Source: Pseudomaricurvus hydrocarbonicus
Lineage (GTDB): Bacteria > Pseudomonadota > Gammaproteobacteria > Pseudomonadales > Cellvibrionaceae
Direction of reading: 5' to 3'
Assembly (NCBI RefSeq): GCF_011602365.1
Contig: NZ_JAAONZ010000011.1
Location: 1 to 64,000 of the forward strand
Length of the DNA: 64,000 nucleotides
Every line of letters begins with the position of its first letter. The first letter of the stretch is position 1. Below, piece after piece: positions 33,276 through 42,193 of the stretch. A model generated the notes under the pieces. It ran no database searches, had not been told where the DNA came from, and saw only the letters and a list, made by a program, of their open reading frames with translations. Both the position numbers and the translations under genes were made by a program.

Positions 33276-34466
33276 ATGACCACTAAATACCTCGAAAAAA
33301 ACGCCATCATCGCAGGTGTTGGCCAATCGCAGGTAGGCCGGCGCCTGGACCGCAGCGGCCTGCAACTGACCGTGGATGCCACCAAAGCCGCACTTGCAGA
33401 CGCGGGCTTAACCACCGCTGACATCGATGGCGTAGCCAGTTGGCCCGGCAATATGGAAGCCATGCAGCCAGGCTTTTCCCCGGTATCGGTAACCGATATC
33501 AAAGAAGCCATGGGGCTGGAACTGAACTGGTACAGTGCAGGCAGTGAGTCCACTCAAATGTCAGCCATTATCAATGCCTGTATGGCGGTGGCCACCGGCC
33601 AGGCTCGACACGTCCTGTGCTTTCGCACCATGTGTGAAGCCAGCGCTATCGCCAAGGGTTCACGCTCAAGTCTGGTGGGTGCTGGACGCAACCGCATTGG
33701 CGGCTCATTCCAGTGGCAAATTCCGTTCAATGCCTTTTCTGCCACCAACTGGGTCGGGCTGGCAGCCTCGCGTTACATGCAAGAATTTGGCATGACTCGC
33801 GAGCAGCTGGCACAAATCACCCTCACTGCCCGCCGCAATGCGCAATTGAATCCGAAAGCAATTTTCACCGATCCATTGAGCTTGGACGATTATCTTCAGG
33901 CTCGTATGATCTCCACACCATTGTGTCTGTTTGACTGTGACATTCCGGTCGATGCCTCGACCGCAATCATTATTTCCCACGCGGACACAGCGCCGGATCT
34001 GAAGAGCATTCCCGTGCGCTTTGAGGCTATTACCGGCCCCCTCAAAGGCCGCGACAGCTGGGACCAGCAAATCGACCTGACGCGCTTTAATGGCGAACCT
34101 GCCGGAACCAATTTGTGGCAGCGCACCGATCTAACACCGGCCGATGTGGATGTCGCTCAACTCTATGACGGTTTCAGTTTCCTCACGGTTTTATGGCTCG
34201 AAGCCCTGGGTTTCTGCGGACGTGGCGAAGCCGGTGCCTTTATTGAGGGAGGCCAGCGTATTAGTCGCGATGGTGAGCTGCCACTCAACACCCACGGCGG
34301 TCAGTTGTCTGCAGGGCGCACCCACGGCTTTGGGTTCTTCCACGAAGCCGTACTGCAGCTTCGAGGCGAAGCTGGCGAGCGTCAGTTGAGCCAGCAGCCC
34401 AAGGTCGCAGCAGTCGCCAATGGCGGCGGCAATATCGCTGGCGCCGCGCTACTGGTCAGAGATTGA
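33276..34466 (+). CDS. Thiolase-fold lipid-transfer protein (Ltp2-like retro-aldolase candidate)
   Basis: 396 residues. The segment where thiolases carry NNxCASG reads NWYSAGSESTQMSA, with no Cys. AQLYDGFSFLTVLWLEALGF keeps the Tyr-Asp-x-Phe motif that contains a catalytic Tyr in Ltp2-type aldolases, and NTHGGQLSAGRTHGFGFFHE replaces the thiolase GHPxGATG. Ltp2 enzymes release propionyl- or acetyl-CoA from a tertiary 3-hydroxyacyl-CoA of steroid side chains and need a DUF35 partner; a DUF35 gene with an intact zinc ribbon follows 22 bases later. The second Tyr of the Ltp2 pair is not obvious here, so aldolase activity is inference. Confidence 0.87.
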   Translation: MTTKYLEKNAIIAGVGQSQVGRRLDRSGLQLTVDATKAALADAGLTTADIDGVASWPGNMEAMQPGFSPVSVTDIKEAMGLELNWYSAGSESTQMSAIINACMAVATGQARHVLCFRTMCEASAIAKGSRSSLVGAGRNRIGGSFQWQIPFNAFSATNWVGLAASRYMQEFGMTREQLAQITLTARRNAQLNPKAIFTDPLSLDDYLQARMISTPLCLFDCDIPVDASTAIIISHADTAPDLKSIPVRFEAITGPLKGRDSWDQQIDLTRFNGEPAGTNLWQRTDLTPADVDVAQLYDGFSFLTVLWLEALGFCGRGEAGAFIEGGQRISRDGELPLNTHGGQLSAGRTHGFGFFHEAVLQLRGEAGERQLSQQPKVAAVANGGGNIAGAALLVRD

Positions 34467-34488
34467 GTCACGGAATTAAGGAATAGAG

Positions 34489-34926
34489 ATGATGTCAGAC
34501 GTCAACGAAACACCTGTTTACAAGCGCGCCCTTCCCGGCCCGCTACCGGAGCTGGATGAACTCAACCGTTTTTTCTGGGTCTCCGGCGAAGATGGCACCC
34601 TGCGCTTTCAGCGCTGCGGTGATTGCAACCACTGGCAACATCCGCCCAGTGTGATCTGCCCAAAATGCCTGGGTGAAAATATCGCCCCGCAAGCAGTGTC
34701 CGGTCTGGCTACCGTCGGCGCTGTCACCGTGAATCACCAGGCGTGGACGCCCGGCATGACAGAACCCTACGTCATTGCCATTGTCGAACTCGATGAGCAG
34801 CCTGGCTTGCACTTGACTACCAACATCGTCGGCATCGATCCCGATAAAGTCGTGATTGGGCAACGGGTAAAGGTGGTTTTCGAACACGTCGACGATGTCT
34901 GGCTGCCTTTATTTGTTCCCGTATGA
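34489..34926 (+). CDS. DUF35 zinc-ribbon OB-fold protein, partner of the Ltp2-like enzyme
   Basis: 145 residues; AAGGA precedes the ATG, and a second ATG follows directly. The zinc ribbon is complete: RCGDCNHWQHP then ICPKCLGEN, giving two CxxC pairs near residues 42-66. The OB-fold half includes the acyl-CoA-associated stretch GAVTVNHQAW and TTNIVGIDPDKVVIGQRVKV. In steroid aldolases the DUF35 subunit binds and gates the thiolase-fold subunit; the adjacent gene order fits that exactly. It probably ends the 30.8-34.9 kb unit, though no terminator is seen. Confidence 0.92.
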   Translation: MMSDVNETPVYKRALPGPLPELDELNRFFWVSGEDGTLRFQRCGDCNHWQHPPSVICPKCLGENIAPQAVSGLATVGAVTVNHQAWTPGMTEPYVIAIVELDEQPGLHLTTNIVGIDPDKVVIGQRVKVVFEHVDDVWLPLFVPV

Positions 34927-35158
34927 GGCTCAGGCCAGAATGTCTGTGACCTGACTTTACATGCATACGCCACCGCAGGATTATTCATCGCCTCTGGCAA
35001 AATCAGCACGATGACTGGCATGGCTATGAATTACCGGAATCAACGCCAAGTCTTTTTCCAACAATCCACGCTGACATTCATTAACCAGCAGCGCCCAAGG
35101 CGCTGCAAAGGGTAGCTCAGCCACCAGCCACCATCTAGTCTCTGCCATGGTCGTCGTA

Positions 35159-36265
35159 TTATTTGCGCACAATGAGCGGGCTTTTAAAATTACGCAAATC
35201 CGGAGTGTAGTTAGCGAAGTTATAAGCCAGCACAATGCCAGGCTCAGCACCGCAAACCAATGGAATTGCCTGAATCATAGGTACCGCGGTGGCATAGTAA
35301 GCCGGCAGGGTATTGTCGCCTGGACGATGCTCCAGATTCTCTTCCACAGAAGCCATCAGTTGGAACTGACCTCGCAGAGATACTGGTTCACCTTCGATCG
35401 TGATATTGTAATAATCACCACGATGAAGACCGTCGGGTAAATCGCGCTCATCCACATACCAGATCTCTTCCAGCGTAATGAATTTCTTGCCGTCAACTAT
35501 GGCATGATACAGAAAATTAACGCCGTTACGCTTGCCTTCTTCCACTGTAAATGGAATCAGCTTGTAGTCTTCACGAGCCACAAAATACCTCTTTTCAGAC
35601 TCGATGTGATCCAACTTTACACCCATAATGTGGCAGGTTAAAGCCAATGTTTCCGAGTAACCCCGGTCGCCGACATTTTCAATCCATGGCGTTTCTGACA
35701 TATCAGAACCATAACCCAGCCCACCCATCATATCCGCGCTTTCAATATGACTGTTATCAGATAATTCCTGAACGTGAATATGCTTAATAGTAGTACTGGC
35801 TCCAGTCATGGTGGCAATTATGCGCTCATACAACCAGCCCGGATTCACCCCGGTACCGTGCAAACAACTGCCTCCCTTTTTACAAGCCGCCTCCAGCTTG
35901 TCGTGTAATGCCTGAGAATGATAAGCCGGATACCACCAACCCGCCGAAGTCACCAGACTTTTACCGGATTCGAGAAGACGGCAGGCAATATTGGTGGCAT
36001 CAGAATTGAGATCCAATTCGGCACTCATATTGACCGAAAACAACACCACATCCGCTTCTTGAGCGATCATAGCCTCCTGATCTGTGGTCATCTTGATACC
36101 GACAGGTTCGACCCCCAGATAATCGCCAACATCCATGCCATTTTTGCTGTCACTGTAAGCAAGCACTCCAACCAGTTCCAGCTCCGGCTTTTTAATCACT
36201 TCCTTGAGGCAAGCGTTACCAACAATGCCTGGCCCCCAGACGATAACTTTATAAGGTGCGCGCAT
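35159..36265 (-). CDS. DapB-like NAD(P)-dependent dehydrogenase (diaminopentanoate dehydrogenase type)
   Basis: 368 residues; GAGG lies seven bases before the ATG. The N-terminal Rossmann domain resembles dihydrodipicolinate reductase (YKVIVWGPGIVGNACLKEVI), followed by AYSDSKNGMDVGDYLG and ADVVLFSVNM. The C-terminal domain has HGTGVNPGWLYERI, where 2,4-diaminopentanoate dehydrogenase-like proteins are conserved. Such proteins are common beside sterol and terpenoid clusters without a proven role. It probably reduces or oxidises a keto or imino group of a cyclic intermediate. It is separated by about 340 bases from the upstream amidohydrolase gene. Confidence 0.85.
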   Translation of the reverse strand: MRAPYKVIVWGPGIVGNACLKEVIKKPELELVGVLAYSDSKNGMDVGDYLGVEPVGIKMTTDQEAMIAQEADVVLFSVNMSAELDLNSDATNIACRLLESGKSLVTSAGWWYPAYHSQALHDKLEAACKKGGSCLHGTGVNPGWLYERIIATMTGASTTIKHIHVQELSDNSHIESADMMGGLGYGSDMSETPWIENVGDRGYSETLALTCHIMGVKLDHIESEKRYFVAREDYKLIPFTVEEGKRNGVNFLYHAIVDGKKFITLEEIWYVDERDLPDGLHRGDYYNITIEGEPVSLRGQFQLMASVEENLEHRPGDNTLPAYYATAVPMIQAIPLVCGAEPGIVLAYNFANYTPDLRNFKSPLIVRK

Positions 36266-36604
36266 ATTAAGACCTCTTTTTCTTATTGGATAGGTTCATT
36301 AAAAGACGTGAATACACTGAAAATTAGTGCCTTATTGGACAATTAACACCAAAAAGCTCCAGGCATACGAAGGTAAAGACAATGCATGCCCGCTGTTCCT
36401 TCGTGTGTTGTTGAAGCGGAAAAGCCACAGCTCTCTTAATGACTAGATTAAACGGTAAACGAGCTGTAGCTTTTGCGGTACTGATAAAACTTGAGGACAG
36501 TCGAATTCGCAACATCGAAATGACTGCACATCCCGGGAGCGATCAGACGCAGGAAACATCTGAGAATCTCGCCCCGGAAGCGAACTTGTTTAAAGCCAAC
36601 AAAA
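36266..36604. other. Intergenic region, no gene seen
   Basis: The 339 bases between the DapB-like and amidohydrolase genes contain only short frames without ribosome sites. No hairpin with a T run was recognised. Confidence 0.5.
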
Positions 36605-37912
36605 TCAGTCTTCTCGAACCACCGCATGAGTTCCGGCCAGCTGCTTAAGAATATCTCCGTAAGTAACTACGCCATCATGCTTGGCCGGCGGAATACCCGC
36701 ACCCGAAGTGTCGGTATAAGAAAGATCGACATGCTTGGCTTTCTCACGCAGGGCACCTACGGTACAGTCTTCTTTCTTTAGATGCTCAAATGGGTTGAAG
36801 TTATAAGCTCTCATGGCATTTTCGTGAGTGATCTTATTGATCTCATCGTCTGAGGCCTCTTTCATACTTTCCCACAGAACCTCTGGTGATTGAGGCCAGG
36901 TGGTATCAGAGTGTGGGTAGTCACATTCCCACATCATCGTGTCAACACCAATTTCTTTACGCAACTTCACCGCTACTGGATCATAGATGAAACAGTTAAA
37001 GACGTGGTCACTGAAAACCTCACTGGGCTTACGGCCACCAAAATCCTGGTTCGTCCAAATATGTTGCTTATTAACAAAGTCAGCGCGATCTTTAAAATGA
37101 GGAATCCAGCCCGACCCACCTTCAGACAGAGAAAAGCGAATGTTCGGGTATTTTCGAAGAATGGCTGAAAAAGTCAGGTCGCTCGCCGTCGCATACAATG
37201 AAATTGGCAAATTTGTGATAAAAACATCCACGGGAGATTCTGTTGAGGGAACAGACATGGACGGGTCAGAAATATGCATACAAATATTAACATTGTTATC
37301 TGCGCACGCCTTCCAAAGCGGATCCCAAAATTCGTTCTGGAGGCTTGGCATTCCTGTCATATTGGGATTCGGTGGAAATACGATAGCATGACACCCAAGA
37401 GCGGATATACGCTTAACTTCTTCTGCCGCTAATTCGGCATCCCACGTTGGCACAATACCCATAGGAATAAAACGACCGGGAGCCGCCTGACACCAATCCA
37501 AGATATGCCAGTCGTTCCAGGTTTGCACGATGGCATAAGCGAGATTTTTATCTTTAAGTCTCTCCAGGTTTTGACCACAAACCCCAGGCACCGATGGGAA
37601 ATTCAGACTTGACAGAACCCCATTGACGTTCATATCGTCAACACGAGCTTTAACATCGTAAGTGCCCGTACGAAGCTGCTCGTAACAGGTAGGCTCCATT
37701 CCGTACTCTTCTTTACGGCGACCAACAACCGCATTTAACGCCATATTGGGGAAGGTCATATCCTCTACGGCCCACAGATCTTCACCGCCAGCTCCTTTGA
37801 CGACTTTAGGCATCCGATCTTTATATTTGGCCGGTGCATGGCGTTCAAATGCATCAGGTGGCTCGACTACGTGGTCGTCCACACTAATCAGAATCATATC
37901 TTCCATCTTCAT
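36605..37912 (-). CDS. Amidohydrolase_2 family metal-dependent hydrolase
   Basis: 435 residues. ATG 37912 is chosen because GAGG lies ten bases upstream; it touches the first ATG at 37921. Family marks: SVDDHVVEPPDAF at the N-terminus (metal site), CMHISDPSMSVP mid-protein and MWECDYPHSDTTWP near 330, which supplies the conserved Asp. The protein is longer than typical members and has a C-terminal tail (GAGIPPAKHDGVVTYGDILK). Substrate is unknown; decarboxylation or C-C hydrolysis of a ring-cleavage product is plausible. A candidate regulon site lies about 100 bases upstream. Confidence 0.9.
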   Translation of the reverse strand: MKMEDMILISVDDHVVEPPDAFERHAPAKYKDRMPKVVKGAGGEDLWAVEDMTFPNMALNAVVGRRKEEYGMEPTCYEQLRTGTYDVKARVDDMNVNGVLSSLNFPSVPGVCGQNLERLKDKNLAYAIVQTWNDWHILDWCQAAPGRFIPMGIVPTWDAELAAEEVKRISALGCHAIVFPPNPNMTGMPSLQNEFWDPLWKACADNNVNICMHISDPSMSVPSTESPVDVFITNLPISLYATASDLTFSAILRKYPNIRFSLSEGGSGWIPHFKDRADFVNKQHIWTNQDFGGRKPSEVFSDHVFNCFIYDPVAVKLRKEIGVDTMMWECDYPHSDTTWPQSPEVLWESMKEASDDEINKITHENAMRAYNFNPFEHLKKEDCTVGALREKAKHVDLSYTDTSGAGIPPAKHDGVVTYGDILKQLAGTHAVVRED

Positions 37913-38521
37913 TATTATCATACCTCGTACGGAATTAATTATAAGGACACTTTATCGCCATCCGTTGCGGCTGTTTCAGGCCAAAAAAAACAGGTTTTTA
38001 AAAAAAAAGATGACTGATTGTTAGTTTATGGGCAAAATAATAAGTAGTCAAGCAGGGATCGTTGAGAAAGAATCTTCAGAGAAGCCTCTGGCGTAACACC
38101 CCATAAAGGGCTGTCACCAACCTAAAATGATGTAATTGGCTAAGCAGGCTAAAACCGAATTAAGGGGTAAACCCTGAAAATTACAGGTTATGGAGGAGAA
38201 AAAACCGAGACGACTGCCACTGGTCGAGTAGAAACCTATTCTTCACATCAGCACATCACTTAGGCTGACAAAAGATTGACTGTGGGCCGAAAAAAGATTT
38301 GTTGACAAGTAACCGTTAACACAGCCACCAACCTGATAACTGACCATATGCCAAATATCTGGCAAGGAAGATAATAGAGGCGACTGGAAGAGGATATTAA
38401 CAAAAGAAAGCCAACAACATAGTGAATAGGGTCCAGCACGCCCTTGCTTCAGAAAGAAACGACTCGAATACGGATCTACTCTACTGCAACAAGGGCAACT
38501 GAATACCAAGCGTCCAGCATA
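37913..38521. other. Intergenic region with a regulon site and no gene
   Basis: Six hundred bases between the amidohydrolase start and the TetR stop. The left end contains an A-rich run and the regulon site at 38006-38032. The remainder holds short frames in all six readings without ribosome sites; a minus frame at 38243-38509 is rich in Cys, Ser and Phe and looks like chance. Confidence 0.55.
38006..38032 (+). promoter_or_regulatory. Candidate regulon site before the amidohydrolase
   Basis: AAAAGATGACT, GAT, then TGTTAGTTTATGG, the same as the site before the 29 kb ligase except for three bases. It contains ACTGAT and TTAGTTT half-sites seen in the 39343 and 46353 elements with four bases less between them. 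Confidence 0.6.
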
Positions 38522-39175
38522 CTAAGACTGATTGTCTCCGCTGCAGCTGAGGGTTCGCGCAATAATACGAGTCATCGCATCCCACATTGCACCAGCACCG
38601 ACACCGCGATCGATGGACTCCAAGTCGGTAGCGGCCAACCTTTCCATCGCCGCAACCAACACTGAAGCTTCAGCCAGAGCATCATTGCGTGTGAATTTGG
38701 ATTTCTTGGGGCGTGCTGCGTAAATATGATCGGCGAATCGACTGACCATTCGCACCGACGTTCTCAAACGGATACTCTCAAACTCCAGGTCACCACGATC
38801 AGCCTCCAGATTGCGGTAGCGCAGAATTTCCCGATGCTTATCCCAGACAGAAACGTAAGCTGAGACTACCTTCTTGGCGTGCTCGACATCCAGTAAATTA
38901 GGATCCCAAGGCTCGTCCAGAACCTCATGAACTTCAGTCATGTCAGCTTCCGCCGCTTCGTTAAGCGCAAGTAGCATACCTCGAACATCCGTAAAATACA
39001 GATAGAAGGTGGCAGACGATGACTTGGCTTTTTTGGCAATGGCAACTGCCGTCAACTCCACTGGTGAGTTCGTTTTCAACAATTTCAATGCTGCAGTCAT
39101 CAAGCGCTGTCGCGTTTCAAGACCTTTACGCCCTAAAGACTGTCCATGATTATTGGTTTTCACCACTCGCACCAT
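38522..39175 (-). CDS. TetR/AcrR family transcriptional regulator
   Basis: 217 residues from ATG 39175; the GTG at 39190 is an alternative. The helix-turn-helix is at about residues 20-65 (RLMTAALKLLKTNSPVELTA, AIAKKAKSSSATFYLYF). The C-terminal domain is helical and unremarkable. It is divergent from the Rieske oxygenase operon, with the strong 34-bp element between them, so it is the best candidate for the regulator that binds that element. If so, it would control several units across the island. Confidence 0.86.
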   Translation of the reverse strand: MVRVVKTNNHGQSLGRKGLETRQRLMTAALKLLKTNSPVELTAVAIAKKAKSSSATFYLYFTDVRGMLLALNEAAEADMTEVHEVLDEPWDPNLLDVEHAKKVVSAYVSVWDKHREILRYRNLEADRGDLEFESIRLRTSVRMVSRFADHIYAARPKKSKFTRNDALAEASVLVAAMERLAATDLESIDRGVGAGAMWDAMTRIIARTLSCSGDNQS

Positions 39176-39330
39176 AATTGCTGATCTCACTTGAATATCA
39201 CATTAAGCAGGATTATAACACCAACCAAACTTAAAAATTAACAAATATCATTTATTTATTAGTTTTTTGGAATGTCCATTAGGAATAGTAATGAACAGTA
39301 AGCCCAATGAGCTAGATGATAATACTGTTT

Positions 39331-39364
39331 GCCCACCACAATAACTGATGATATATTAGTTTTA
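39331..39364 (+). promoter_or_regulatory. 34-bp regulon element, copy 1 (before the Rieske gene)
   Basis: GCCCACCACAATA is followed by AACTGATGATATATTAGTT and TTA. It differs at one position from the copy at 46342-46375. The core has AACTnAT/ATnAGTT arms. It ends about 65 bases before the Rieske start and lies in the divergent region with the TetR gene. Confidence 0.8.
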
Positions 39365-39428
39365 TTCCGAGCGCCTCTGCGCGCAAGCAACCCCACCCAC
39401 TCCCGAGAATAACGAGGAGCACTGCGCA

Positions 39429-40430
39429 ATGAATGTAAAAGAGTTACCTTTTTCAATGAAGCCTGTCGGCTGGTTTCAGGTAGGCTGGAGCAAAGAGATA
39501 CCAAATGGTGGCGTTAAACCAATGCGCTATTTTGGTGAAGATCTGGTGGCATTTCGCAGTGAAACAGGCGAGCTCAGCATCATGAATGCCCATTGCCATC
39601 ATCTGGGAGCCCACCTGGGATATGGCGGCAAGGTTGTTGGCAACGAACTCGCCTGCCCCTATCACGGTTGGCGCTGGAATGGAGAAGGCAAAAACACACA
39701 TATTCCCTATCAAGAACATACCGTCAACAAACGCCTGAAAACCTGGCACAGCTCTGAACAACATGGGTGTATATTCCTCTGGCACGACCCAACCGGCGCA
39801 GCACCTCGCTGGAGCCTGCCACATATGTTTGACAGTTTTCGCGATTATCTGGATATGGACGAAGAAGAGTTCTACCCAATCTACCCTCACGGCGCCCGAA
39901 TCTGGTCTAAAGAAGAAGTTCACCCACAAATTACATTTGAAAACAGTGTCGACTCTATGCACTTCCGTTATGTGCACGACTCTCCGCTTGACCCGGAACT
40001 GCTGGAACAGGATTACCATCAAGATGGTTCAGTTTTCCGGACCCTATTTGGTTTTCGCTCAATAAAACACAACAATGAAATCACTATGACTTTCGACACT
40101 CGCACCTCAGGGGTCGGAGCTTCATTTAATGTTTTCAAAGGGTCTTACAATTATCGAGTGCTTTTTAGTGCCACTCCAGTAGATGACTCTTGTTCAGACT
40201 TGTTTAATACCATTTGGTGGCCGCGCAAGCCCGGCGACCAAGGCGACATGCCTGAAGACATTCAAGCTCGCGTTGACAAAGAAATCCTCACAACAGTCGA
40301 TGAAGATCTGCTTGTCTGGCGGCATCAAACGTATGTAAACCGCCCATTATTGGCAAAACAAGATGTCAGAGCCTTTAAAGCTCTGCGCAAGTGGCAGGCA
40401 GGATTTTATGATTTACCACCCGTAGAATAG
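39429..40430 (+). CDS. Rieske non-haem iron oxygenase, alpha subunit (KshA-like)
   Basis: 333 residues; GAGGAG precedes the ATG. The Rieske 2Fe-2S ligands are Cys56 and His58 (NAHCHHLGAHLG) and Cys76 and His79 (ACPYHGWRW). The mononuclear iron site is ENSVDSMHFRYVHD (His near 178 and 183). Length and arrangement resemble the 3-ketosteroid 9-alpha-hydroxylase oxygenase KshA and related monooxygenases, which hydroxylate a ring or side-chain carbon with electrons from a reductase. No reductase gene is seen in the window. It is followed 58 bases later by a ligase gene. The 34-bp element upstream suggests induction with the 46.4 kb operon. Confidence 0.92.
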   Translation: MNVKELPFSMKPVGWFQVGWSKEIPNGGVKPMRYFGEDLVAFRSETGELSIMNAHCHHLGAHLGYGGKVVGNELACPYHGWRWNGEGKNTHIPYQEHTVNKRLKTWHSSEQHGCIFLWHDPTGAAPRWSLPHMFDSFRDYLDMDEEEFYPIYPHGARIWSKEEVHPQITFENSVDSMHFRYVHDSPLDPELLEQDYHQDGSVFRTLFGFRSIKHNNEITMTFDTRTSGVGASFNVFKGSYNYRVLFSATPVDDSCSDLFNTIWWPRKPGDQGDMPEDIQARVDKEILTTVDEDLLVWRHQTYVNRPLLAKQDVRAFKALRKWQAGFYDLPPVE

Positions 40431-40488
40431 CCCCTCCGCACGATTTAAGACAGCCATGAATATAATAAATCTACCTTGGAGTAGCCTC

Positions 40489-42036
40489 ATGCGAAGCCAT
40501 CTGCCCCTGACCCTCGGGGATACGCTGGAAGATAATGCCAACCGCTTTGGTGACCAGCCTGCCTTCATCATGGACAATCAAATCCTGACTCACGGGCGAT
40601 TACTACAGCGGGCCAAAAAACTGGCCTCCGCCATTGAGCAACAAGGCCTGCGTCGTCAGGATCGCATCAGCATTCTATCGATGAACTCACTGCCTTTTGC
40701 CGAAGTCATGGCCGCTGGCCACTGGAGCGGATTGATTGTATCTACGGTCAACTTTCGTCTGGCGCCACCTGAAATAGCTTATATCATTAATGATAGCTCA
40801 CCGCAGATTTTGTTCTTTGAATTTCAGTACCTACCCGTCATTGAACAGCTTCGATCACAGCTATCCAGCGTTGAGCGCTATGTGTGTATCGGTGGAAGCA
40901 CAGACTGGGCCATTGATTACGAAGTTTTTATCGAAACCGGTCAAGATGAAGGGTCATCCTTTCAGGCCAAAGAAGAAGATATTGCCTGCTTAATATACAC
41001 CAGCGGCACCACGGGAAAACCTAAAGGCTGCATACTCGGACAGCGGGAAATGAGGGTCTCAGCCCAATGCATGTCTGTGGAAACCCGATCTGGCCCCTGC
41101 GATAGAATTTTGCTGGTGATGCCATTATTCCATATTGGCGCTTTGGCGATGCAGATGGGCGTCCACTTTCGTGGCGGTTGTGTTGTGCTTCATCGTCAGT
41201 TTGACCCAACTGAACTACTCAAGAGCGTCACCAATGACGGCATCACCATACTTCATCTGGCACCGACATTGGTTCAAATGATGCTTGACCACCCTGCCGT
41301 AACGGATACTGATTTCTCCAGTTTACACACCCTGGTTTATTCCGCAGCGGCCATGCCACTGCCGCTGCTTAAACGTGGTATGTCCATGCTGGGTAACGTC
41401 TTTGTCAACTTATATGGCCAGACTGAAGTGTTCAGTTCTGGACTGCTGCGCGAACAACACAGACCAGAGGGTAGCGAGAAGGAAAAACACTGGCTAACCT
41501 CTGTTGGACAACCCTTTCCCAACACCCGAATTCGCATTGTTGATGATAACGGTAGCGACTGCCCAACCGGAACTGCTGGCGAAATTATTGTCCAGTCAGT
41601 CGCTATGGCTCGCGGCTACTGGAATAATCACCCCGCCACTTTGGAGACCTTTCGCGACGGCTGGTGCCATTCCGGTGATGTGGGGATTATCGACGAAGAT
41701 GGCATGTTATACCTGGTCGATCGAAAAAAAGATGTCATTATCTCGGGCGGTGAAAACATCTATTCCCGCGAAGTTGAGGATGCTGTACTCACTCACCCCG
41801 CCATTATCGAGTGTGCGGTAATTGGTCAAGCTGATGACAAATGGGGTGAAACGGTATGTGCGGTAGTGGTATTTAAGCCGGGAATGGAAGCGTCTGAAGA
41901 AGACATTATCGATCATGTAAAAACTATGATTGCCAGCTATAAAAAGCCTCGCTCTGTGATTTCGGTCACCGACATTCCCAAAATGCCAACGGGTAAAATT
42001 GACAAAAAAGTTTTACGGCAACAAATGGGGGGCTAA
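40489..42036 (+). CDS. Acyl-CoA synthetase (AMP-binding)
   Basis: 515 residues from ATG 40489, which has GGAG seven bases upstream; ATG 40456 is in frame but has only a weak site. ANL signatures: LIYTSGTTGKPKG near 170, LYGQTEVFSSG mid-protein, WCHSGDVGIIDEDGMLYLVD near 390, DRKKDVIISGGENIYSREVE and the terminal catalytic Lys (MPTGKIDKKVLRQ). It forms acyl-CoA from a free acid. It follows the Rieske gene, so oxygenation and CoA activation are probably linked, for example with a carboxylated product. Confidence 0.94.
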   Translation: MRSHLPLTLGDTLEDNANRFGDQPAFIMDNQILTHGRLLQRAKKLASAIEQQGLRRQDRISILSMNSLPFAEVMAAGHWSGLIVSTVNFRLAPPEIAYIINDSSPQILFFEFQYLPVIEQLRSQLSSVERYVCIGGSTDWAIDYEVFIETGQDEGSSFQAKEEDIACLIYTSGTTGKPKGCILGQREMRVSAQCMSVETRSGPCDRILLVMPLFHIGALAMQMGVHFRGGCVVLHRQFDPTELLKSVTNDGITILHLAPTLVQMMLDHPAVTDTDFSSLHTLVYSAAAMPLPLLKRGMSMLGNVFVNLYGQTEVFSSGLLREQHRPEGSEKEKHWLTSVGQPFPNTRIRIVDDNGSDCPTGTAGEIIVQSVAMARGYWNNHPATLETFRDGWCHSGDVGIIDEDGMLYLVDRKKDVIISGGENIYSREVEDAVLTHPAIIECAVIGQADDKWGETVCAVVVFKPGMEASEEDIIDHVKTMIASYKKPRSVISVTDIPKMPTGKIDKKVLRQQMGG

Positions 42037-42193
42037 CCGCCACGTCAACAGAGATAAAACGCTATCTTTGACAAAGATCGATCAACCTCCCTGAGCGAGA
42101 AAATCAAAATGCGACTCTCTATTCGTTGAAGATACCCCATCCCTTGTGTAACTTTTCTCTATCCTCCACAAAAGTTATAACAAAGGTCTCATA

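Noticed and set aside
34981-35250. 89-codon minus frame between the DUF35 and DapB-like genes
   Set aside because: Overlaps the real DapB-like 3' end in another frame and lacks a ribosome site.
38001-38010. A-rich run as a possible origin or terminator
   Set aside because: No hairpin next to it; it belongs to an AT-rich promoter region.
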